DNA of 64,000 nt from an uncultured Ruminococcus sp. (GCA_949291125.1 CASEUJ010000002.1:1-64000), one strand, 5' to 3'; shown: positions 52,418 to 62,972, counted from the stretch's first letter. Numbers and translations: made by a program. Notes: generated by a model not told the origin, from the sequence alone.

Positions 52418-54217
52418 TTAATCTGTGTCAAGTTTCAAAACGCTCATAAATGCTTCCTGCGGCACTTCTACGGTGCCAAGCTGACGCATACGTTTTTTGC
52501 CTTCTTTCTGCTTTTCCAAAAGTTTCTTCTTTCGCGTAATATCACCGCCATAGCACTTCGCCAATACATCTTTCCGCATTGCCTTGATTGTTTCTCTGGC
52601 AATAATTTTTCCGCCGATCGCTGCCTGCACCGGAACTTCGAAGAGCTGACGCGGGATATTCTCTTTAAGCTTTTCTACAATTTTTCTTGCACGTTCATAC
52701 GCTTTGTCAGCATGGATAATGAATGAGAGTGCATCCACCACATCACCATTTAAGAGCACATCCAGTTTGACGAGCTTGGACTGCTGATATCCACAGAGTT
52801 CATAATCAAACGAAGCATATCCGCGTGTGCGGGATTTTAACACATCAAAGAAATCATAGACGATTTCATTGAGCGGCAGTGTATAGCGCAAAGAAACGCG
52901 TGTATCATCAAGATACTGCATATTTTCAAAAATGCCTCTGCGATTCTGACAGAGTTCCATAACATTTCCAACAAAATCAGACGGTACTAGAATCTCTGCC
53001 TTAACCATCGGCTCTTCGGCCTTTGCAATGACAGCGGGATCCGGATAGTTGGTCGGGTTATCAATATATTCCACTTCGCCGTTCGTCAATGTAACACGGT
53101 AGATTACCGATGGTGCAGTAGTGATCAGATCAAGGTTGTATTCTCGTTCCAGTCGCTCCTGAATGATCTCCATGTGAAGCAATCCTAAGAAACCACATCG
53201 GAATCCAAATCCTAATGCGATCGATGTTTCCGGTTCAAAAGAAAGGGAAGCATCGTTAAGTTGAAGCTTTTCCAGTGCCTCACGTAGATCGCCATATCTT
53301 GCACCATCCGCCGGATAAATGCCTGAAAATACCATTGGGTTTACCTTTCGATAGCCAGGCAGAGGTTCATCACATGGTCTATTCACATGCGTCACTGTAT
53401 CACCAACTTGCGTGTCTCCGATACTCTTGATAGACGCAGTGAGATAGCCGACATCTCCGGCACGTAGTACACCTTCATTGATAAGTGTATCTGTTGTCAT
53501 ATAGCCTGCTTCCACAACCGTAAATTCAGATCCGGTTGCCATCAGACGTATGGTATCGCCGACTTTCACTGTACCTTGCTTTACACGAACATAAATAACT
53601 ACGCCCTTATAAGAATCGTAATAGCTATCAAAAATCAGCGCTTGTAGCGGTGCATCTGGATCACCATTTGGTGCAGGAATTTCAGAAACGATTTTTTCCA
53701 TAACTGCTTCAATATTGATGCCAGCTTTTGCGGAGATACGTGGCGCATCCATTGCAGGAATTCCAATAACGCTTTCGATCTCTTCGCAAACACGATCTGG
53801 ATCTGCAGCAGGAAGATCAATCTTATTGATGACAGGCACAACTTCCAAATCGTGTTCAATTGCCAGATACGTATTTGCCAGCGTCTGCGCTTCAATTCCT
53901 TGTGAAGCATCAACCACTAGGATCGCACCTTCACAAGCTGCAAGACTGCGGGAAACCTCATAGTTAAAGTCGACATGTCCCGGTGTATCGATCAGATTAA
54001 ATGTGTATGTTTCGCCATCTTGTGCATGATATTGCAGACGGACAGCGCGCGCCTTGATCGTTATACCGCGCTCTCGCTCAATATCCATATTATCAAGGAT
54101 CTGATCTTCCATCTCACGTTTGGATACGGTGAAGGTTTGTTCTAAGATGCGGTCAGCCAGTGTAGATTTTCCGTGATCGATATGTGCGATAATGCAAAAG
54201 TTGCGAATATGATCCAT
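52418..54217 (-). CDS. lepA: Elongation factor 4 (LepA)
   Basis: 599 residues from [20 protein letters not shown], with GGAGGA upstream; an earlier in-frame start would overlap rpoD. The GTPase motifs are G1 [10 protein letters not shown]3 DTPGHVDF and G4 NKIDLP. The domains follow the EF-G-like order, and the LepA-specific C-terminal domain is present ([16 protein letters not shown]). It back-translocates stalled ribosomes. It follows rpoD by 25 bp on the same strand. Confidence 0.97.
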   Translation of the reverse strand: MDHIRNFCIIAHIDHGKSTLADRILEQTFTVSKREMEDQILDNMDIERERGITIKARAVRLQYHAQDGETYTFNLIDTPGHVDFNYEVSRSLAACEGAILVVDASQGIEAQTLANTYLAIEHDLEVVPVINKIDLPAADPDRVCEEIESVIGIPAMDAPRISAKAGINIEAVMEKIVSEIPAPNGDPDAPLQALIFDSYYDSYKGVVIYVRVKQGTVKVGDTIRLMATGSEFTVVEAGYMTTDTLINEGVLRAGDVGYLTASIKSIGDTQVGDTVTHVNRPCDEPLPGYRKVNPMVFSGIYPADGARYGDLREALEKLQLNDASLSFEPETSIALGFGFRCGFLGLLHMEIIQERLEREYNLDLITTAPSVIYRVTLTNGEVEYIDNPTNYPDPAVIAKAEEPMVKAEILVPSDFVGNVMELCQNRRGIFENMQYLDDTRVSLRYTLPLNEIVYDFFDVLKSRTRGYASFDYELCGYQQSKLVKLDVLLNGDVVDALSFIIHADKAYERARKIVEKLKENIPRQLFEVPVQAAIGGKIIARETIKAMRKDVLAKCYGGDITRKKKLLEKQKEGKKRMRQLGTVEVPQEAFMSVLKLDTD

Positions 54218-54242
54218 TCTGTTCTTTCCTCCTCCATATGAT

Positions 54243-55325
54243 TTAATCCAGAAAATCCTTGACCTTCTTGCTCCTGCTCGGATGACGAAGTTTACGCAGT
54301 GCTTTTGCTTCGATTTGGCGGATCCGTTCACGAGTTACTTCAAATTCCTTGCCCACTTCTTCCAGCGTCCTGGATCGTCCATCCTCTAGACCAAAGCGCA
54401 GACGCAATACTTTGGCTTCGCGATCTGTCAATGTAGACAGCACCTCATTCAGCTGTTCTTTTAGAAGCATCAGGGAAGCAGCGTCAGCTGGTGCCGGAGC
54501 GTCATCATCAGGGATAAAATCTCCGAGATGGCTGTCTTCTTCTTCACCGATCGGTGTTTCCAGGGAAACCGGATCTTGTGCAATACGCATGATTTCACGA
54601 ACACGTTCCGGAGCCATTTCAAGGCGGGCTGCAATTTCTTCTGCGGAAGGATCATGTCCGGTTTCATGAAGCAGCTGACTGGAAACTTTTTTGACCTTTG
54701 TGATCGTTTCTACCATATGCACTGGAATCCGAATGGTTCTTGCCTGATCGGCAATTGCTCTGGTGATCGCCTGACGGATCCACCATGTGGCATAGGTCGA
54801 GAATTTAAATCCCTTTGTATAATCAAATTTTTCGACTGCTTTCAAAAGTCCTAAGTTGCCTTCCTGAATTAGGTCGAGGAATTGCATACCTCTGCCAACA
54901 TATTTCTTCGCAATGCTGACAACCAGACGCAGATTTGCCTCTGACAGACGCTTTTTTGCATAGCTGTCACCCTCTGCCATGCGCTTGGCAAGTTCAGTTT
55001 CCTCATCGGGCGTGAGTAACGGCACACGGCCGATTTCTTTCAGATAGATCTTGACCGGATCATCAATCGAAACACCTTCTGTCGAAAGAGAAAGCTCTAA
55101 ATCATCTACAAGATCAATATCTGTATCTTTGAGCGCATCATCGTCCACGATCGAATCATCTACAATTTCAATGTTCAGCTGTTCACAGCTATTAATGATA
55201 GACGTCAGCTGATCGGTATCAAAATCCAGCTCATCCAGGACATCTGTGATTTCTTTGGTTGTCAGCTTACCATTTGCTTTGCCCTGTTCCATCAATGCAT
55301 CAATGGTCATTTTTTTCTGTTCCAT
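54243..55325 (-). CDS. rpoD: Primary sigma factor RpoD/SigA
   Basis: 360 residues from [16 protein letters not shown], with AAAGGA upstream. Region 1.2 ([16 protein letters not shown]), region 2 ([15 protein letters not shown]-type, [36 protein letters not shown]) and region 4 with the -35-recognition helix ([20 protein letters not shown]) are all intact. It recognises the TTGACA/TATAAT promoters seen throughout this window. The dgt-dnaG-rpoD order is the standard Firmicutes macromolecular-synthesis operon. Confidence 0.97.
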   Translation of the reverse strand: MEQKKMTIDALMEQGKANGKLTTKEITDVLDELDFDTDQLTSIINSCEQLNIEIVDDSIVDDDALKDTDIDLVDDLELSLSTEGVSIDDPVKIYLKEIGRVPLLTPDEETELAKRMAEGDSYAKKRLSEANLRLVVSIAKKYVGRGMQFLDLIQEGNLGLLKAVEKFDYTKGFKFSTYATWWIRQAITRAIADQARTIRIPVHMVETITKVKKVSSQLLHETGHDPSAEEIAARLEMAPERVREIMRIAQDPVSLETPIGEEEDSHLGDFIPDDDAPAPADAASLMLLKEQLNEVLSTLTDREAKVLRLRFGLEDGRSRTLEEVGKEFEVTRERIRQIEAKALRKLRHPSRSKKVKDFLD

Positions 55326-55391
55326 ATTATGAATTCCTTTCCATTCGCACGAACTTTTCGTGTGCAGCATTTTTCATAGATTCGCATTTCA

Positions 55392-57122
55392 TTATGTATG
55401 ATCAGATCCGAGTTTCTTTTTTTGAATCAAGGAGATCAAGTCATCATTACTCTCGATTTGTTTGTCAAGTGATTGACCGAGAATTTGCAGACAGTCTATT
55501 GCCTCTTGTTTTGATGCAGGGAAATCTTGTTGTTTTGCCAGAATCCCGGTTATTTTACCCATTTCCTCATCAGATAATACGTTTCCAAGCATAGAAAGCG
55601 AAATTTCTCCTTTTTCCTGAAAAAAATCAAATACTTTTTGATAGAGTGGATTTGAGAGATTATGCAGATCCATCGATCCTAAAATCCATGCACTTTCCTT
55701 TGGAAATGTAAATATATAATACAATACACGCTGCGCAGCACGTGTTTCGCGAATCTGTTCCGGCGTCTGCGGTAAAGCTTGCTCCGATTTTGTAGTATGA
55801 TCAACAATCGTCTGCCACTGCTTTGCCTTTTCTAACCGTTTTTTGCTTTTCAATTGACGTTCCACCTGTTGATGAAGCACGTCCACTGTAATATCCCATT
55901 TGTTTGCTGTGCGGGAGAGATAAACCTCACGCTCCAGAGGATCCTGAATTTCAGTCAGAACAGTAACCAGACGCTTTAATAAATTTACTTTTCCTGCTTC
56001 GGTTGTTGTATCAATGCCTTCTTCACAGCGATCCAGCCGGAAATTAATTGCATCACCAGCCTGTTCCAAAAGCAGCCGGAAACGCTCCGAGCCAAACTTT
56101 TTGATATATTCATCCGGATCCTTTGCGTCAGTCATATGCAGAATTCGTGTCGGAAGTCCCACTTCACTGAAGCGATTGATCGCTTTTTGCGTTGCTGTTT
56201 GTCCAGCGCCATCGCTATCATATGCAATTATCATTTCTCTTGCGTATTGCGTCAGCTTGCGTGCTTGTTCCGGCGTGATTGCAGTGCCCAGTGTTGCGAC
56301 AACATTTGAAAATCCTGCTTGGTTGATTGCAATGACATCCATATACCCTTCTGCAAGAATCATAGAGCTTGAATTGCTGTTCTGGGCAAAGTTTAGAGAG
56401 AAGAGATTGCGTCCTTTATCAAACACCGGTGTTTTTGCAGTGTTGAGATATTTTGGCTGGCTATTATCCATAACTCTGCCGCCGAATCCGATCACTGCAC
56501 CGCGTGTATCGACAATGGGGAACATTACTCGGCATCGATATACATCATACAAATTGTTTTTGCTAGAACGATGAGAAATATCTGCTGCGATCAATTCTTC
56601 TTCTTGAAATCCTTTTTTTAACAGGTGGTCTGTTAGCTCTGTCCAACTATCCGGTGCATAGCCAAGTCCATATTTGCGGATTGTTTCTGGTTTTAGTTTT
56701 CGTGAGATCAGATATTCCAGTCCACGTTTATCTTTTCCGGAAATTAGATTTCGGAAATAAAAATTTGCCGCTTCACGGTTAATGGCAAGGATCTGTGTTC
56801 GTAATTTTACCCGTTGTTCTGCCTCACGGTCGTTTGGGATTTGGATACCGCTTTTTTCCGCAAGAAATTTCACTGCTTCTGGAAATTCCAGACCTTCAAT
56901 TCTCCGGATCCAGGTGATTACATCGCCGCCGGCGCCGCAGCCAAAACAATAAAAGCTCTGAGTATCCGGAAATATTGTACACGACGGTGTCTTTTCAGAA
57001 TGAAATGGACAATTGCAGACATAGTGACGCCCGCGTCGCTGTAAATTGACATAGTTGGAAGCAACTGATTCCATGGGAGAAGAGGCGCGTATTTGCTCTA
57101 AAAAATCATCGCTGTATGTCAT
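55392..57122 (-). CDS. dnaG: DNA primase DnaG
   Basis: 576 residues. The CHC2 zinc finger is CPFHSEKTPSC with Cys38, His41, Cys59 and Cys62. The TOPRIM core shows LILAEGYMDVIA-like ILAEGYMDVIAINQ and IAYDSDGAGQTATQKAINRF, with the catalytic Glu and Asp residues. A C-terminal DnaB-interacting helical domain follows. It makes RNA primers at the replication fork. It precedes rpoD by 66 bp on the same strand. Confidence 0.96.
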   Translation of the reverse strand: MTYSDDFLEQIRASSPMESVASNYVNLQRRGRHYVCNCPFHSEKTPSCTIFPDTQSFYCFGCGAGGDVITWIRRIEGLEFPEAVKFLAEKSGIQIPNDREAEQRVKLRTQILAINREAANFYFRNLISGKDKRGLEYLISRKLKPETIRKYGLGYAPDSWTELTDHLLKKGFQEEELIAADISHRSSKNNLYDVYRCRVMFPIVDTRGAVIGFGGRVMDNSQPKYLNTAKTPVFDKGRNLFSLNFAQNSNSSSMILAEGYMDVIAINQAGFSNVVATLGTAITPEQARKLTQYAREMIIAYDSDGAGQTATQKAINRFSEVGLPTRILHMTDAKDPDEYIKKFGSERFRLLLEQAGDAINFRLDRCEEGIDTTTEAGKVNLLKRLVTVLTEIQDPLEREVYLSRTANKWDITVDVLHQQVERQLKSKKRLEKAKQWQTIVDHTTKSEQALPQTPEQIRETRAAQRVLYYIFTFPKESAWILGSMDLHNLSNPLYQKVFDFFQEKGEISLSMLGNVLSDEEMGKITGILAKQQDFPASKQEAIDCLQILGQSLDKQIESNDDLISLIQKKKLGSDHT

Positions 57123-57169
57123 AATATCCCACCCTTCACATCAGTAAAATGAAAGAGATAGAAGTTGAT

Positions 57170-58159
57170 TCAATGCCATCCTCTCGGAATGAATAAATCC
57201 TGATAAAGGTTTACTGCATAGCTGTCACTCATACCAGAAATATAATCACACACTGCACGATGGACATCTTCCTTTTTTGCAATTGCTAGATATTCTTCTG
57301 GCAATTCGTTCGGATGTGCAATGAAATAATCGTAAAGTGTTTCGATCAACAGTTTTGCTTTATTTTCTTCCTGCTTAGCAATAGGATTGTAGTAGACACG
57401 TTCGAACATAAATGTATGAAGCTGATCATGCTTTTTCTGGATTTCCGGTTCCATGCCAATTTCATCAGTTCCATGGGCAACAACAGATGCCACAAGTGTT
57501 GTGATTCGATGCGTTTTGGTGTTTCCAAGTATATCTGTTACATCCGATGGAATGTCATCTGTGTGTAAGATCCCAGCACGAATAGCGTCTTCGATATCGT
57601 GGTTTATATATGCGATTCTGTCAGCGACACGTACAACATTGCCTTCTTTCGTATCAGCAATTTTATTTGTGTGACAGAGAATACCATTGCGCACCTCATA
57701 TGTCAGATTCAGCCCTGCACCACCTTTTTCGATGCAATCAACCACACGCAGGCTTTGTTCATAATGGCGATATCCATGGGGACAAATGCTATTGAGAATA
57801 GATTCACCGCTGTGTCCGAACGGAGAGTGCCCTAAATCATGTCCGAGTGCGATTGCCTCTGTCAGATCTTCATTAAGGCGCATTGCGCGTGAAATCGTTC
57901 TGGCAATCTGTGACACCTCGAGTGTGTGTGTCAGACGCGTGCGATAGTGGTCACCGACGGGAGAAAGAAAAACCTGAGTTTTTCTTTTTAATCGTCGAAA
58001 GGAGTTGCAATGTAAAATGCGGTCGCGGTCACGCTGAAAATCGGTGCGGTAAGAGCAAGGAGCCTCCAAATGCTGACGCTTTGCATGTCCGCTATTCGGG
58101 CATGCATCCGGGCTTAAAAATTGCAATTCTCGCTGTTCCAATTCTTCGCGGATCGTCAT
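57170..58159 (-). CDS. dGTPase-like HD-domain triphosphohydrolase
   Basis: 329 residues. It begins with the conserved FQRDRDRILHCNSFRRLKRK, has the HD metal-binding motifs (RLTHTLEVSQIARTI, ALGHDLGHSPFGHSGE) and the strand RVADRIAYINHDIEDAI. Family members hydrolyse dGTP to deoxyguanosine and triphosphate, balancing nucleotide pools. It heads the dgt-dnaG-rpoD order and is 47 bp from dnaG. Nucleotide preference is family knowledge. Confidence 0.92.
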   Translation of the reverse strand: MTIREELEQRELQFLSPDACPNSGHAKRQHLEAPCSYRTDFQRDRDRILHCNSFRRLKRKTQVFLSPVGDHYRTRLTHTLEVSQIARTISRAMRLNEDLTEAIALGHDLGHSPFGHSGESILNSICPHGYRHYEQSLRVVDCIEKGGAGLNLTYEVRNGILCHTNKIADTKEGNVVRVADRIAYINHDIEDAIRAGILHTDDIPSDVTDILGNTKTHRITTLVASVVAHGTDEIGMEPEIQKKHDQLHTFMFERVYYNPIAKQEENKAKLLIETLYDYFIAHPNELPEEYLAIAKKEDVHRAVCDYISGMSDSYAVNLYQDLFIPRGWH

Positions 58160-58225
58160 AATATCACCTCTGTGAATTTAATTCCATTATTTTATACGCA
58201 CGATCTCTCAAAAAGTCCTTCTTTT

Positions 58226-58873
58226 TTATTGCTTTGGCGTGCTGTCAGAAAAATCGGCATATTGCATTTCACCAACCTGTATAATTATCTGATTTCCAGA
58301 CAGCTCTACCAATTCTTTTTGCAGCACATTCCATTGCGGTACATGTACTAGAAATCGCATTTTCACCTGATCCGTAAATTGCGTATCTACTTGTGTTAGA
58401 TGATTTTCCGGCAGCCGATATAAGACCTTACCATATATTGTATAATCCATTTGCAGCGAAACTGGATATGCAGGCAGCATAATTTTCAGCTTTGCCTGTG
58501 CAACTGCTAGTGCAGCGCTGTGGGAATAGGCACGCACTAGACCATTTGCACCGAGCAAAACGCCACCGAAATATCGCGTCACCACACAGCAAATATCCGT
58601 TAGTACATTTTTTTGTAATACCTCAAGAACCGGCATCCCGGCTGTACCCTGCGGTTCGCCATCATCAGAATAGCGCGTGATGTGATCTTCTCGCAGACAG
58701 TAGGCATAGACATGATGCCTTGCTTTTCGATTTTGTCGGCGAACTTCTTCAATGAATGCCATTGCTTCATCATTTGTTTGAACTGGCATAAGTTGTGCTA
58801 TAAATTCCGATTTTTTTTCGATATAAGATGCGCTGTTTGATGTGGCAATGGTGCGATATTCTTTTAGATCCAT
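58226..58873 (-). CDS. YigZ/IMPACT family protein
   Basis: 215 residues. The N-terminal UPF0029/Impact domain includes KKSEFIAQLMPVQ, HHVYAYCLREDH, YSDDGEPQGTAGMPVLEVLQ and TRYFGGVLLGANGLVRAYS. A C-terminal DUF1949 (EF-G-like) domain follows. The family is linked to translation control in eukaryotes; in bacteria the role is unclear. It is separated from rpmE by a terminator and sits upstream of dgt. Confidence 0.93.
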   Translation of the reverse strand: MDLKEYRTIATSNSASYIEKKSEFIAQLMPVQTNDEAMAFIEEVRRQNRKARHHVYAYCLREDHITRYSDDGEPQGTAGMPVLEVLQKNVLTDICCVVTRYFGGVLLGANGLVRAYSHSAALAVAQAKLKIMLPAYPVSLQMDYTIYGKVLYRLPENHLTQVDTQFTDQVKMRFLVHVPQWNVLQKELVELSGNQIIIQVGEMQYADFSDSTPKQ

Positions 58874-58900
58874 ATTTTACGGCCCCCTTTCTCATGATAC

Positions 58901-58931
58901 AGAAAAAGGACGGTAACATAAACTACCGCCC
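58901..58931 (-). terminator. Terminator after rpmE
   Basis: GGGCGGTAG and TACCGTCC (minus strand, G-U pairs included) around TTTATGT, followed by TTTTTCTG. Confidence 0.82.
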
Positions 58932-58960
58932 AATTCACTGCAAAAGTAAAAATACTCGAT

Positions 58961-59161
58961 TTAGTCCAGATTGAAACGCTTCTTGAAACGATCCACACGC
59001 CCACCGGTATCAACAAGCTTCTGCTTACCGGTAAAGAACGGATGACACTTTGCACAGATTTCAACCTTAATGTCCTTCTTCGTAGACATTGTTTCCATAA
59101 CATTGCCACAGTGGCATGTAATAGTAGTCTTTTCAAAAGTCGGATGGATTCCTTCCTTCAT
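58961..59161 (-). CDS. rpmE: 50S ribosomal protein L31 (zinc-binding form)
   Basis: 66 residues. It begins [20 protein letters not shown] and has the zinc-binding Cys16, Cys18, Cys36 and Cys39 ([20 protein letters not shown]), so it is the C+ form that needs zinc. Many genomes keep a zinc-free paralogue for shortage; none is in this window. AGGAGG lies upstream. It has its own promoter, leader and terminator. Confidence 0.97.
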   Translation of the reverse strand: MKEGIHPTFEKTTITCHCGNVMETMSTKKDIKVEICAKCHPFFTGKQKLVDTGGRVDRFKKRFNLD

Positions 59162-59275
59162 GGTATTTCACCTCCTGTATCGTCTGTATCTATCATCTAC
59201 AGCAGCCCATCGGCCAAAACACCGACAGTAGTCCTGAGAATTCATAAATTTATGGCATAACAACCACAGCTATGA
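59162..59275 (-). promoter_or_regulatory. rpmE mRNA leader, possible L31 autoregulatory structure
   Basis: The leader can fold with CTAC/GTAG closing and TCGG/CCGA inside (about 59235-59194 region on the minus strand; segments GGACTACTGTCGG and CCGATGGGCTGCTGTAG). L31 leader families are known in Firmicutes, but I have not matched this one to a covariance model. Confidence 0.45.
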
Positions 59276-59304
59276 ATTATAGCACAAGTCGCCATAAATG
59301 TCAA
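59276..59304 (-). promoter_or_regulatory. Promoter of rpmE
   Basis: TTGACA (59304-59299) and TATAAT (59281-59276) on the minus strand, spacer 17 bp, both perfect. Confidence 0.88.
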
Positions 59305-59350
59305 GTGATACGATAAAAATTTTCACTTTTTTCATTTTTTTGATTACCAT

Positions 59351-60031
59351 TCAAAGTTGATTGATCTGTTTGAACATATCCTGCATCTTATGATCAATGG
59401 ATGCGATTGTTTCTGCACATTCTTTCAGTTCATCAGTCAATGTTGATGCAACAGCTTGATTTCCGGTAGATTTATAGTGAAGTTGGTGCTCTAAGCTTGC
59501 CCAGAAATCCATTGCAATCGTGCGGATCTGGATCTCAACAGGTGCGATTTCTTTCCCTGTGGACATATGCACCGGCACATCGACAATCATGTGAAAACTG
59601 CGATAGCCGTTTTTCTTTGGATTTTTGATATAATCTTTCACCTTGCGTAGTGAAAACGCGCTATGTTCTGTCAGAAGATTAGCAATGGCATAAATGTCAT
59701 CAATATAACAGCAGATGACACGTACACCAGCAATATCCATAAGATTCTCTCTGGCACTATCGGGTGTGACCGGAAATCCTTTACGCTGCAATTTTCCGAC
59801 GATGCTCTGCGGTGTTTTAATACGGCTTTCGATATGATGAATCGGATTTCGCTGAAACCGCATGCTAAATTCATTATCAAAAATGTTTAGCTGCGTCTTG
59901 ACAATTTCGATAGCAGAGTCGTATAAGTGTTCTAACTCTAGAAAAGAATAAAACACATGCTGGATCTCGTTTTCTTTGTGTGCTGGTACGACATCGCGGA
60001 TCGCATCCAGATAAAAATCTTTTTCGTCCAT
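59351..60031 (-). CDS. Second small alarmone synthetase, RelA/SpoT domain
   Basis: 226 residues with the synthetase domain only: MDIAGVRVICCYIDDIYAIA, KVKDYIKNPKKNGYRSFHM and VEIQIRTIAMDFWASLEHQL. It lacks HD, TGS and ACT domains. It is clearly related to the protein at 23518-24144, including the RTIAMDxWASLEHQ block, but differs elsewhere and has a longer N-terminal helix. It lies 54 bp after the gatB::aspS gene on the same strand. Synthesis of ppGpp or pGpp is family knowledge. Confidence 0.92.
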   Translation of the reverse strand: MDEKDFYLDAIRDVVPAHKENEIQHVFYSFLELEHLYDSAIEIVKTQLNIFDNEFSMRFQRNPIHHIESRIKTPQSIVGKLQRKGFPVTPDSARENLMDIAGVRVICCYIDDIYAIANLLTEHSAFSLRKVKDYIKNPKKNGYRSFHMIVDVPVHMSTGKEIAPVEIQIRTIAMDFWASLEHQLHYKSTGNQAVASTLTDELKECAETIASIDHKMQDMFKQINQL

Positions 60032-60085
60032 AAAATCACCTCTTTCAGGGGAGGGGAGATGGATAAAAATTTCGATATGGGGGGA

Positions 60086-62953
60086 TTACGGCAGTAGACG
60101 ATTGATATCACGCGGGAACATGCTTGCCTGACGAATATTTGAGAGCTTGAGTAATTTCATAACTAGACGTTCCAAACCAATACCAAGACCGCCGTGTGGC
60201 GGCAGACCGTATTTATGTGCTTCTAGGTAGTACTTAAAGTCTTCTGGATCAAGACCTTGTGCGCGCATTTTATCTAGCTGTTCCTGATAGTCATGAATTC
60301 GCTGACCGCCGCTTGTGATCTCCAATCCGCGGAACAACAGGTCAAACTTATATGCCAGACGCGGATCTTCTTTTGAATTCATTGCATAGAATGGGGGCTT
60401 GGATGACGGAAAATGGGTGACAAAGATAAAGTCACTGTCAAACGTTTCTTTTGCATATTCGCAAAGTGCCACCTCGTCTTCTGGTTCTAGATCAAGCTTG
60501 TTCTTCGATCCCTTGTTACCCAGAATTTCCTTTGCTTCCAAAAGCGTTACACACGGAATCTCACCAATCACTGGAATATCTGCTTCTAATAAATCCAGTT
60601 CGTATGCATAGTGCTCGCGTAGATAGTCCATAATGAAGCGTAGCGTTGCAGTTTCCATTGCCATAACATCATACATGCTGTCAATATAGCCCATCTCAAA
60701 GTCCAGACCGATATACTCGTTGATATGACGCGAAGTTGCGTGCTTTTCAGCGCGGTATACCGGTGCGATCTCAAACACACGATCGAAGAACGCAACGGCT
60801 GTCTGCTTATAAAACTGTGGAGACTGGTTAAGGAATGCAGGCTTGTCGAAGTATTCTAGGTGGAAAATATTGGCACCGCCTTCTGCACCCTGTGCCACGA
60901 TCTTCGGCGTGTGAATTTCAGTGAAGCCTTCCTTTAGCATGAACTGACGGAAACCGTTTGCAACACCTTCTTGAATGCGGAAGATGGAACGTTCATAGAT
61001 GTTTCGCAATGCAACAGAGCGGTTGTCGAGGTTGATATCCAGACCGCACCCCAGCTTTTTATTGGAGACCTTCAGCGGATATTCCGCATTAGAATGTGAG
61101 ATTACTTGCAAAGAAGAAAGCTGAATTTCAACGCCGCCCACTGCCTTTTCATTTTTGGTCACAACGCCGGATACACAGACAAAGTTTCCTTCACGCAGAC
61201 CGCTAATCGAATCTTTGCACTGTTCCGGAACATAGAGTGATTGTATCAGATAACGCCCTGTTCGCAGGATGATAAACGCGAAGCCACTCATCTGTCGAAT
61301 CTTGTGCACACAGGCGCGAATTGTGATAGATTCGCCCACATGATCGGAAGCATCAGAAAAGTCGAACTCATGGATCAGAGTGTCACCGCTGATCTGTAAT
61401 ACATCATTTCTTCGGGACGGTTTATAAGGATCAGGATTGGAATATGCAGTGCATTCATAAGTAACTGTAGCAGTAGTGTCTGCTTTCTCATCTGCACGTT
61501 CTGCCTGTGCTGTTGGCTTTGCTTCAGAAAGTTTCTGCTCCAAGATCTGCTTGATCACAGCCGGTGTGCAAACGCCACGCAACGTCTTTGTACACTGCCC
61601 CATCAAAAAGCCGAATACCTTCTTTTCGCCACCCTGATACTGCGAAACTGCTGCTGCATTTTCGGTAAGGATCTTTGCAATTTCAGCCTCTGCCTTTGCG
61701 GTATCATTCTGGATTAGCATGCCGGATTCCTTTGCAATTGTCATGGCATCTTTTCCGGTTTCAATCATGCTGCGCAGAATCTTCTTTGCATCATTTTTCG
61801 ACACCTGTTCAGTATCCGCCATTTTCACAAGTTGTGCAAATTCTTCCGGTGAGAAGGGGAGCGCCTCGATCGAAACTTCGCCCAAGTTTACACGGCGCAA
61901 GAGTTCAACAATAATGAAGTTTGCAATGTTTTTAGGCTGAGGATACGCAGTGACTGCTGCATCATAAAAATCAGAAACAATCTTCTGACCAATAATGATC
62001 TGGGCATCTGTCTTAGAAAGACCATAGTCTGTGGTGTAACGGCGCATTCTCTTATGTGGAAGCTCCGGCAGAGTTGCTTTGATCGTGTCCAGCATTTCAT
62101 CGGTAAAGTTCACCTGTAAAATATCCGGCTCCGGAAAATAGCGATAATCATGTGCATTTTCCTTGCTGCGCATTGAGGAGGTTTCACCCTTATTTTCGTT
62201 AAAGCGGCGCGTCTCCTGTACGACTTTCTTTCCGGCATCAAGCAGTCTAGACTGACGCTTGATTTCATAGTTAATGGCACGTGTGATGGACTTAAGCGAA
62301 TTCATATTCTTGATTTCAGTACGTGTGCCAAGTTCTTTGTCCTCCGGACGCATAATAGAAACATTGACATCACAGCGAAGCGATCCTTCTTCCATCTTAC
62401 AGTCGCTGACACCAGCATACTGCAGTAACAGAATAACTTTTTCAATAAACGCCTTTGCTTCTTCCGCAGAAGAGATATCCGGCTCAGTAACGATTTCCAC
62501 TAGCGGAATACCACAACGGTTATAGTCCGCCAGAGAAACGGCGTTGAAATCATCGTGCACCAACTTCCCGGCGTCTTCTTCCAGATGGATGTGGTTGATA
62601 CGGATCGATTTAGAACCATTTTCTGTTTCGATATCCACTTTCCCCTTCAAGCATAACGGGCGATAGAGCTGAGAAATCTGATACGCCTTCGGAAGATCCG
62701 GATAAAAATAATTCTTTCGATCGAAAACAGAAAATTTATTGATATCGCAGCCCAGCGCAAATCCAGCCTTTACAGCATATTCAACGGCGGTTTGGTTGAT
62801 TACCGGCAGTGTACCCGGCATACCGCTGCATACTGGGCAGCAGCGAGAGTTTGGGCTGCCGCCAAACTGTGCACCACAGGTACAGAATACTTTTGATTTT
62901 GTCAGGAGTTCCGCATGAATCTCCAGACCAATAACAGGAATATAGGATGACAT
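60086..62953 (-). CDS. Fusion of GatB amidotransferase subunit and aspartyl-tRNA synthetase (AspRS, likely non-discriminating)
   Basis: 955 residues in one frame from MSSYIPVIGLEIHAELLTK. Residues 1-475 are GatB: zinc Cys (VFCTCGAQ and CCPVCSGMPG), IHLEEDAGKL, EIVTEPDI and the C-terminal YqeY-like tail. A 50-residue Ala/Thr/Glu linker leads to an archaeal-type AspRS (526-955) with VFEIAPVYRAEKHATSRHIN, SSGGQRIHDY and GGLGIGLERLVM. His550 and Val605 occupy positions that in discriminating archaeal AspRS are Trp26 and Lys85, so this should charge tRNA-Asn with Asp. No in-frame start with a ribosome binding site lies at the junction. The fusion would join Asp-tRNA(Asn) formation to its amidation. 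AGGAGG is 13 nt upstream. Confidence 0.93.
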   Translation of the reverse strand: MSSYIPVIGLEIHAELLTKSKVFCTCGAQFGGSPNSRCCPVCSGMPGTLPVINQTAVEYAVKAGFALGCDINKFSVFDRKNYFYPDLPKAYQISQLYRPLCLKGKVDIETENGSKSIRINHIHLEEDAGKLVHDDFNAVSLADYNRCGIPLVEIVTEPDISSAEEAKAFIEKVILLLQYAGVSDCKMEEGSLRCDVNVSIMRPEDKELGTRTEIKNMNSLKSITRAINYEIKRQSRLLDAGKKVVQETRRFNENKGETSSMRSKENAHDYRYFPEPDILQVNFTDEMLDTIKATLPELPHKRMRRYTTDYGLSKTDAQIIIGQKIVSDFYDAAVTAYPQPKNIANFIIVELLRRVNLGEVSIEALPFSPEEFAQLVKMADTEQVSKNDAKKILRSMIETGKDAMTIAKESGMLIQNDTAKAEAEIAKILTENAAAVSQYQGGEKKVFGFLMGQCTKTLRGVCTPAVIKQILEQKLSEAKPTAQAERADEKADTTATVTYECTAYSNPDPYKPSRRNDVLQISGDTLIHEFDFSDASDHVGESITIRACVHKIRQMSGFAFIILRTGRYLIQSLYVPEQCKDSISGLREGNFVCVSGVVTKNEKAVGGVEIQLSSLQVISHSNAEYPLKVSNKKLGCGLDINLDNRSVALRNIYERSIFRIQEGVANGFRQFMLKEGFTEIHTPKIVAQGAEGGANIFHLEYFDKPAFLNQSPQFYKQTAVAFFDRVFEIAPVYRAEKHATSRHINEYIGLDFEMGYIDSMYDVMAMETATLRFIMDYLREHYAYELDLLEADIPVIGEIPCVTLLEAKEILGNKGSKNKLDLEPEDEVALCEYAKETFDSDFIFVTHFPSSKPPFYAMNSKEDPRLAYKFDLLFRGLEITSGGQRIHDYQEQLDKMRAQGLDPEDFKYYLEAHKYGLPPHGGLGIGLERLVMKLLKLSNIRQASMFPRDINRLLP

Positions 62954-62972
62954 AGTGATGTGCGTACCTCCT

